In this document: piece after piece, positions 15,617-18,089 of the stretch | How the letters are laid out: every line of letters begins with the position of its first letter | Position numbering within the stretch: the stretch's first letter is position 1 | Source: CAZOHN01 sp964579325 | GTDB lineage: Bacteria > Pseudomonadota > Alphaproteobacteria > Rhodobacterales > Rhodobacteraceae | Reading direction: 5' to 3' | DNA length: 18,089 nucleotides | Assembly (NCBI GenBank): GCA_964579325.1 | Contig: CAZOHN010000051.1 | Location: 1 to 18,089 of the forward strand | The notes under the pieces: model-generated | Databases searched by the model: none | What the model was told of the DNA's origin: nothing | The model's input: the letters and a program-made list of their open reading frames with translations, nothing else | Position numbers and translations under genes: made by a program

Positions 15617-15777
15617 TTGGGCGAACGGGGCGGCAACTGACCGCAAACGCCGGAACAGGTTTACAAATCACCCGCCATGGTCGGCTCTGTTCTCATTCCG
15701 GATACGGATGCGCCACCTTCTGCTTCCGGCACCCGCCGCGGTCGGTCGTTCAAGTCAGGTTAAAGTTCTGTGATTCG

Positions 15778-15799
15778 CGGGCGGCTGGTGCGCCGCCCG
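15778..15799 (-). terminator. GC-rich hairpin after TadG-like copy A
   Basis: CGGGCGGC and GCCGCCCG form a perfect 8-bp stem with a 6-nt loop, 14 nt past the stop codon of the gene above it. Only a short, interrupted T stretch follows downstream on the minus strand (AACTTT), so termination may be partial. Confidence 0.5.
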
Positions 15800-15813
15800 G
15801 TCGTGGCATCACG

Positions 15814-17364
15814 TCACTGCGTCAGGCGGAGCTTGCTTATGTCGCGCGCGATCGACTGGAAGGCGGCCGCAATGTCGGTGCCGTTCACGTCATAGAAGTG
15901 GTTGATCGATGTGGCGCAGTTCCGCAGCGTGTTGAGGCCTCCGGCCGGCGCTTCGAAGCCGATCGTGTAGACCGTCATCTTCGCCTGGCGCGCGTTCGTG
16001 CAGATCTGCTGGGTGCGGGCGTTCTTCACCGCCGGGGGGATCGATCCGAGGGCCGAGTTGAGCGCGCCGTTGAAGGTTCCGATTCCCCCACCCAGGGCAT
16101 CCATCACAAGACGGGCGGCATAGTAGCGAACGGGAACCTCGTTCCAGACCTCGGGCCATGACAGCTGCGTTGCACCGCCAAAGCCGCCGTCTGGGGTAGT
16201 CGCCCAGGTGTTGGAGTTGTCGCGCCAGTACTGGCCGACGTTGTTGTGGAGCATCGACAGGTTGCCGTTGCTGTTGCGGCGCCAGATCGGCGAAAGGCCC
16301 TCGTCGAACCCCGATTTGATGAAGAACTCGTCGGTGTTCTCGCCATCCGACATCAGGACGATGAACTTCTGGGTGTCCTGCTGGCCATGGGCATAGGGAC
16401 GGTCGGAGAACTGCGGATCGACCTTGCCCTGCGCGATCAGGTTTCCGAGTACCGGCGAGAACGATGGGTCGAGCGTCGCCACGCCCCACTTCATCCCGAT
16501 CTCGATCGACGTATTGCCGTCCGCGACGAGGCTGTTGATCTTTGCTTTCAGAGCAGCCGGATCATTGCTGTAGGCCATGATCTCCTGGCTCGGGTGCTGC
16601 GGGCAATAGGTCATCTGGATCGTCCGCGTGGCGTGCCAAGGGTCGAACACGTCGAACCGGGCCATCGCAGCCGTGTTGTCGAGGGCTGTGGTGTTGTAGA
16701 CCGAGGGCGAGTGGTCGATGCAGTTGCCGAAGCTGTGCACACCAGTGACGTTGTAGTTCGACAGCAGACCCGAGCCGGCGTTCACCTGCCCCGTGTAGGG
16801 AACGATGCTGATCGAGATCAGGTCCTCGGAATTCGGCTGGGAATAGATCGTGTCCACGAAGTCGCGCGCGGCGACCTTGAGGTTGGGCAACCGGTTGTTG
16901 GAATTCATCGAGTTCGAGACGTCGAGCACGAGGGTGATCTCGATGTTCGTAACGCCTTCGGCCGCGGCGCCGCCGACCGGCGTGGGCATCTCGTCGATAC
17001 CGATCATGCCCATGAAGATCGTCGGCACCACTGCGTTCGCAGTTGCGGCGACCTGCCGCGAGGAAAAGCCCTCTGTCACGTTCACGCCGGTAAGGTATTG
17101 GGTCAGTCCCGCCTTGGCGAAGTAGTCGTTGACCACAGCTTCGGGGTCGAGGGTCTGCTCGAGGTCAGCGGCGGCCAGGATCGCCCGGTCGAGCGTGTTC
17201 TGAAGCTCGACGCGCTTGTGTTCGGACCGCATCAGGTCGACCGCCATGCCGGCGACGGCCAGCATGAGGATCAGCATCAGGACGCCGAAAAGCACCATCG
17301 AGCCATCTTCGGCCCGGCGGAAGCGGGAGATGAGGTGGCCCATGCGACACCGGTGAATGTTCAT
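15814..17364 (-). CDS. TadG-like von Willebrand factor A protein (copy A)
   Basis: A 516-aa protein. 'EDGSMVLFGVLMLILMLAVA' starts a single transmembrane helix, and a large VWA-containing periplasmic domain follows. The MIDAS motif 'VLDVSNSMNSNNR' (DxSxS) is present, with 'PYTGQVNAGSGLLSNYN' and 'VLMSDGENTDEFFIKSGFD'. It is clearly a paralog of the next gene: many blocks such as 'IFMGMIGIDEMPTP', 'RRNSNGNLSM' and 'QICTNAR/QICTAAK' are shared, ending 'LRLTQ'. Three in-frame ATGs are possible; 17364 is chosen because GGAG lies 9 nt upstream, but 17373 (GGGGGTG 8-10 nt upstream) and 17343 remain possible. It heads the pilus-type cluster. Its role is probably Tad pilus assembly or surface adhesion; the need for two copies is unclear. 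Confidence 0.88.
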   Translation of the reverse strand: MNIHRCRMGHLISRFRRAEDGSMVLFGVLMLILMLAVAGMAVDLMRSEHKRVELQNTLDRAILAAADLEQTLDPEAVVNDYFAKAGLTQYLTGVNVTEGFSSRQVAATANAVVPTIFMGMIGIDEMPTPVGGAAAEGVTNIEITLVLDVSNSMNSNNRLPNLKVAARDFVDTIYSQPNSEDLISISIVPYTGQVNAGSGLLSNYNVTGVHSFGNCIDHSPSVYNTTALDNTAAMARFDVFDPWHATRTIQMTYCPQHPSQEIMAYSNDPAALKAKINSLVADGNTSIEIGMKWGVATLDPSFSPVLGNLIAQGKVDPQFSDRPYAHGQQDTQKFIVLMSDGENTDEFFIKSGFDEGLSPIWRRNSNGNLSMLHNNVGQYWRDNSNTWATTPDGGFGGATQLSWPEVWNEVPVRYYAARLVMDALGGGIGTFNGALNSALGSIPPAVKNARTQQICTNARQAKMTVYTIGFEAPAGGLNTLRNCATSINHFYDVNGTDIAAAFQSIARDISKLRLTQ

Positions 17365-17863
17365 CTCACGCATCTCCGTACACCCCCATCCGGTCAATCC
17401 CGGTCCCTCGAACTTTCGGCGTCGCATTAACCAAACCCGTCACGACAGCCGTTGGTTAATCGCCCGGAAAGGACGATCAGGAGAGCAGGGCAGCCCTCAG
17501 ATTGTGGCAAGATTATGGCAGGAGCGCCTCGGGCCCCGCACCTGCACCGCATTGGAGGACAGCGCGCAGACGGGAGCCCGCACTGTTTCCGAATCGCGAA
17601 AGCGACCGAGGGGAGGCCGGAGAGAAATCAATAGAATCTTAAGGTTAACGAATGGCGATTCGCGGCAACGTCTTAGATTGATCGCGCCGACGGGCGGCTA
17701 TTCTTCAGGTTGCATGCCTCGCGTCATGGTTAACGCTGGGCCACCGCATGGCGGAATTGCGGCAACGGCGCCGGTTGCCATCTGCGGTTGTGCATTCGGC
17801 TGCGCTGAGGGTAGGCTCAACCGCGGCGGGCCCGAAAGAGGCCCGGCCAAGGGAGGAAACCAC
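17365..17863. other. Divergent intergenic region between TadG-like copy A and the dehydrogenase
   Basis: No gene is supported in these 499 bp; the short frames present lack family features and good ribosome sites. It holds a perfect 9-bp inverted repeat pair (17426-17434 and 17452-17460), two GGTTAACG boxes (17643-17650 and 17728-17735) and a small palindrome CGAAT/ATTCG (17649-17662). It must contain the promoters of both flanking genes, but none could be assigned with confidence. Confidence 0.6.
17426..17460. promoter_or_regulatory. Perfect 9-bp inverted repeat upstream of TadG-like copy A
   Basis: ATTAACCAA and TTGGTTAAT are exact reverse complements separated by 17 bp, lying 62-96 bp upstream of the chosen copy A start. 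Arm centres are 26 bp apart, between two and three helical turns. TTAACC resembles half of alphaproteobacterial CtrA boxes, but the spacing is not canonical, so the binding protein is open. Confidence 0.45.
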
Positions 17864-18089
17864 ATGCAGCGCGCGACCGAGCCGACGTTCCGCGAATCCG
17901 TCGATATCATGTTCAACCGGGCCGTAAGGCTGATGGACCTCAGCCCCGGCCTCGAACAGAAGATCCGGGTCTGCAACTCGACCTACACAGTGCGCTTCGG
18001 CGTACGCCTGCGGGGGCATATCCACACCTTCACAGGCTACCGCTCGGTCCATTCCGAGCACATGGAGCCGGTCAAGGGCGGCATCCGCT
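17864..18089 (+). CDS. Glu/Leu/Phe/Val (glutamate) dehydrogenase family, N-terminal part
   Basis: 75 codons are visible before the window ends. The sequence 'FRESVDIMFNRAVRLMDLSP', 'GLEQKIRVCNSTYTVRFGVR', 'IHTFTGYRSVHSEHMEPVKG' and 'GIR' matches the start of this family, including the run 'HSEHMEPVKGGIR' that leads into the substrate-binding region. These enzymes interconvert glutamate and 2-oxoglutarate plus ammonia (or related amino acids) with NAD(P). A strong ribosome site GGGAGGAA is 6-7 nt before the ATG, fixing the start. It is divergent from the pilus-type genes. The exact substrate cannot be told from the visible part. Confidence 0.93.
   Translation, partial: MQRATEPTFRESVDIMFNRAVRLMDLSPGLEQKIRVCNSTYTVRFGVRLRGHIHTFTGYRSVHSEHMEPVKGGIR

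Noticed and set aside
17705..18061. Minus-strand frames of 92-118 codons over the 3' intergenic region and the glutamate dehydrogenase start
   Set aside because: They overlap a clearly recognised plus-strand gene and have no recognisable motifs.
1..18089. CRISPR array or prophage
   Set aside because: No direct repeats with regular unique spacers, and no phage structural or integrase genes were seen.

Overview
The DNA is GC-rich with dense, short-spaced operons. The gene families (signal-less Hint protein, TadG/TadE pilus genes, homoserine dehydrogenase, Glu/Leu/Phe/Val dehydrogenase) resemble those of marine alphaproteobacteria, most likely Rhodobacteraceae. This placement rests on protein resemblance recalled from the family and on no database search. 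The window is chromosomal in character. It holds one assembly gap (100 N at 13854-13953) and one dead insertion sequence.

Region 1 (1-5632, all minus strand): a LysR regulator is followed by a large aconitase-family hydratase, a PrpF-type isomerase and a solute-binding-fold protein. The last three genes overlap by 4 and 1 nt and are surely co-translated. The aconitase + PrpF pair is the hallmark of the AcnD/PrpF branch of the 2-methylcitrate cycle, but prpB and prpC are not here, and the hydratase looks mostly AcnA-like. The partner solute-binding protein has no signal peptide, so it probably stays in the cytoplasm. This is the most unusual unit in the window.

Region 2 (5633-7385): a degenerate IS481-family transposase with several frameshifts and altered catalytic residues, then about 600 bp of non-coding DNA with a 7 x 7 bp tandem repeat.

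Region 3 (7386-10703, minus): homoserine dehydrogenase (threonine/methionine branch) with a recognisable promoter, a Hint-domain protein, and a small lipoprotein.

Region 4 (10748-12971, plus): a TetR regulator with a perfect 20-bp palindrome just upstream of its start, a beta-hydroxyacid dehydrogenase (3-hydroxyisobutyrate dehydrogenase-like) and a small two-helix membrane protein. The palindrome lies in the divergent interval shared with the lipoprotein gene.

Region 5 (12979-17364, minus): a Tad (tight adherence/Flp pilus) type cluster. Two tandem paralogous TadG-like von Willebrand factor A proteins are followed by a TadE-like gene cut by the gap and a second TadE-like gene. The apparent 709-codon frame across the gap is an artefact that joins two different genes.

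Region 6 (17365-18089): a 499-bp divergent intergenic region with a long inverted repeat and repeated GGTTAACG boxes, then the start of a glutamate-dehydrogenase-family gene running off the window end.
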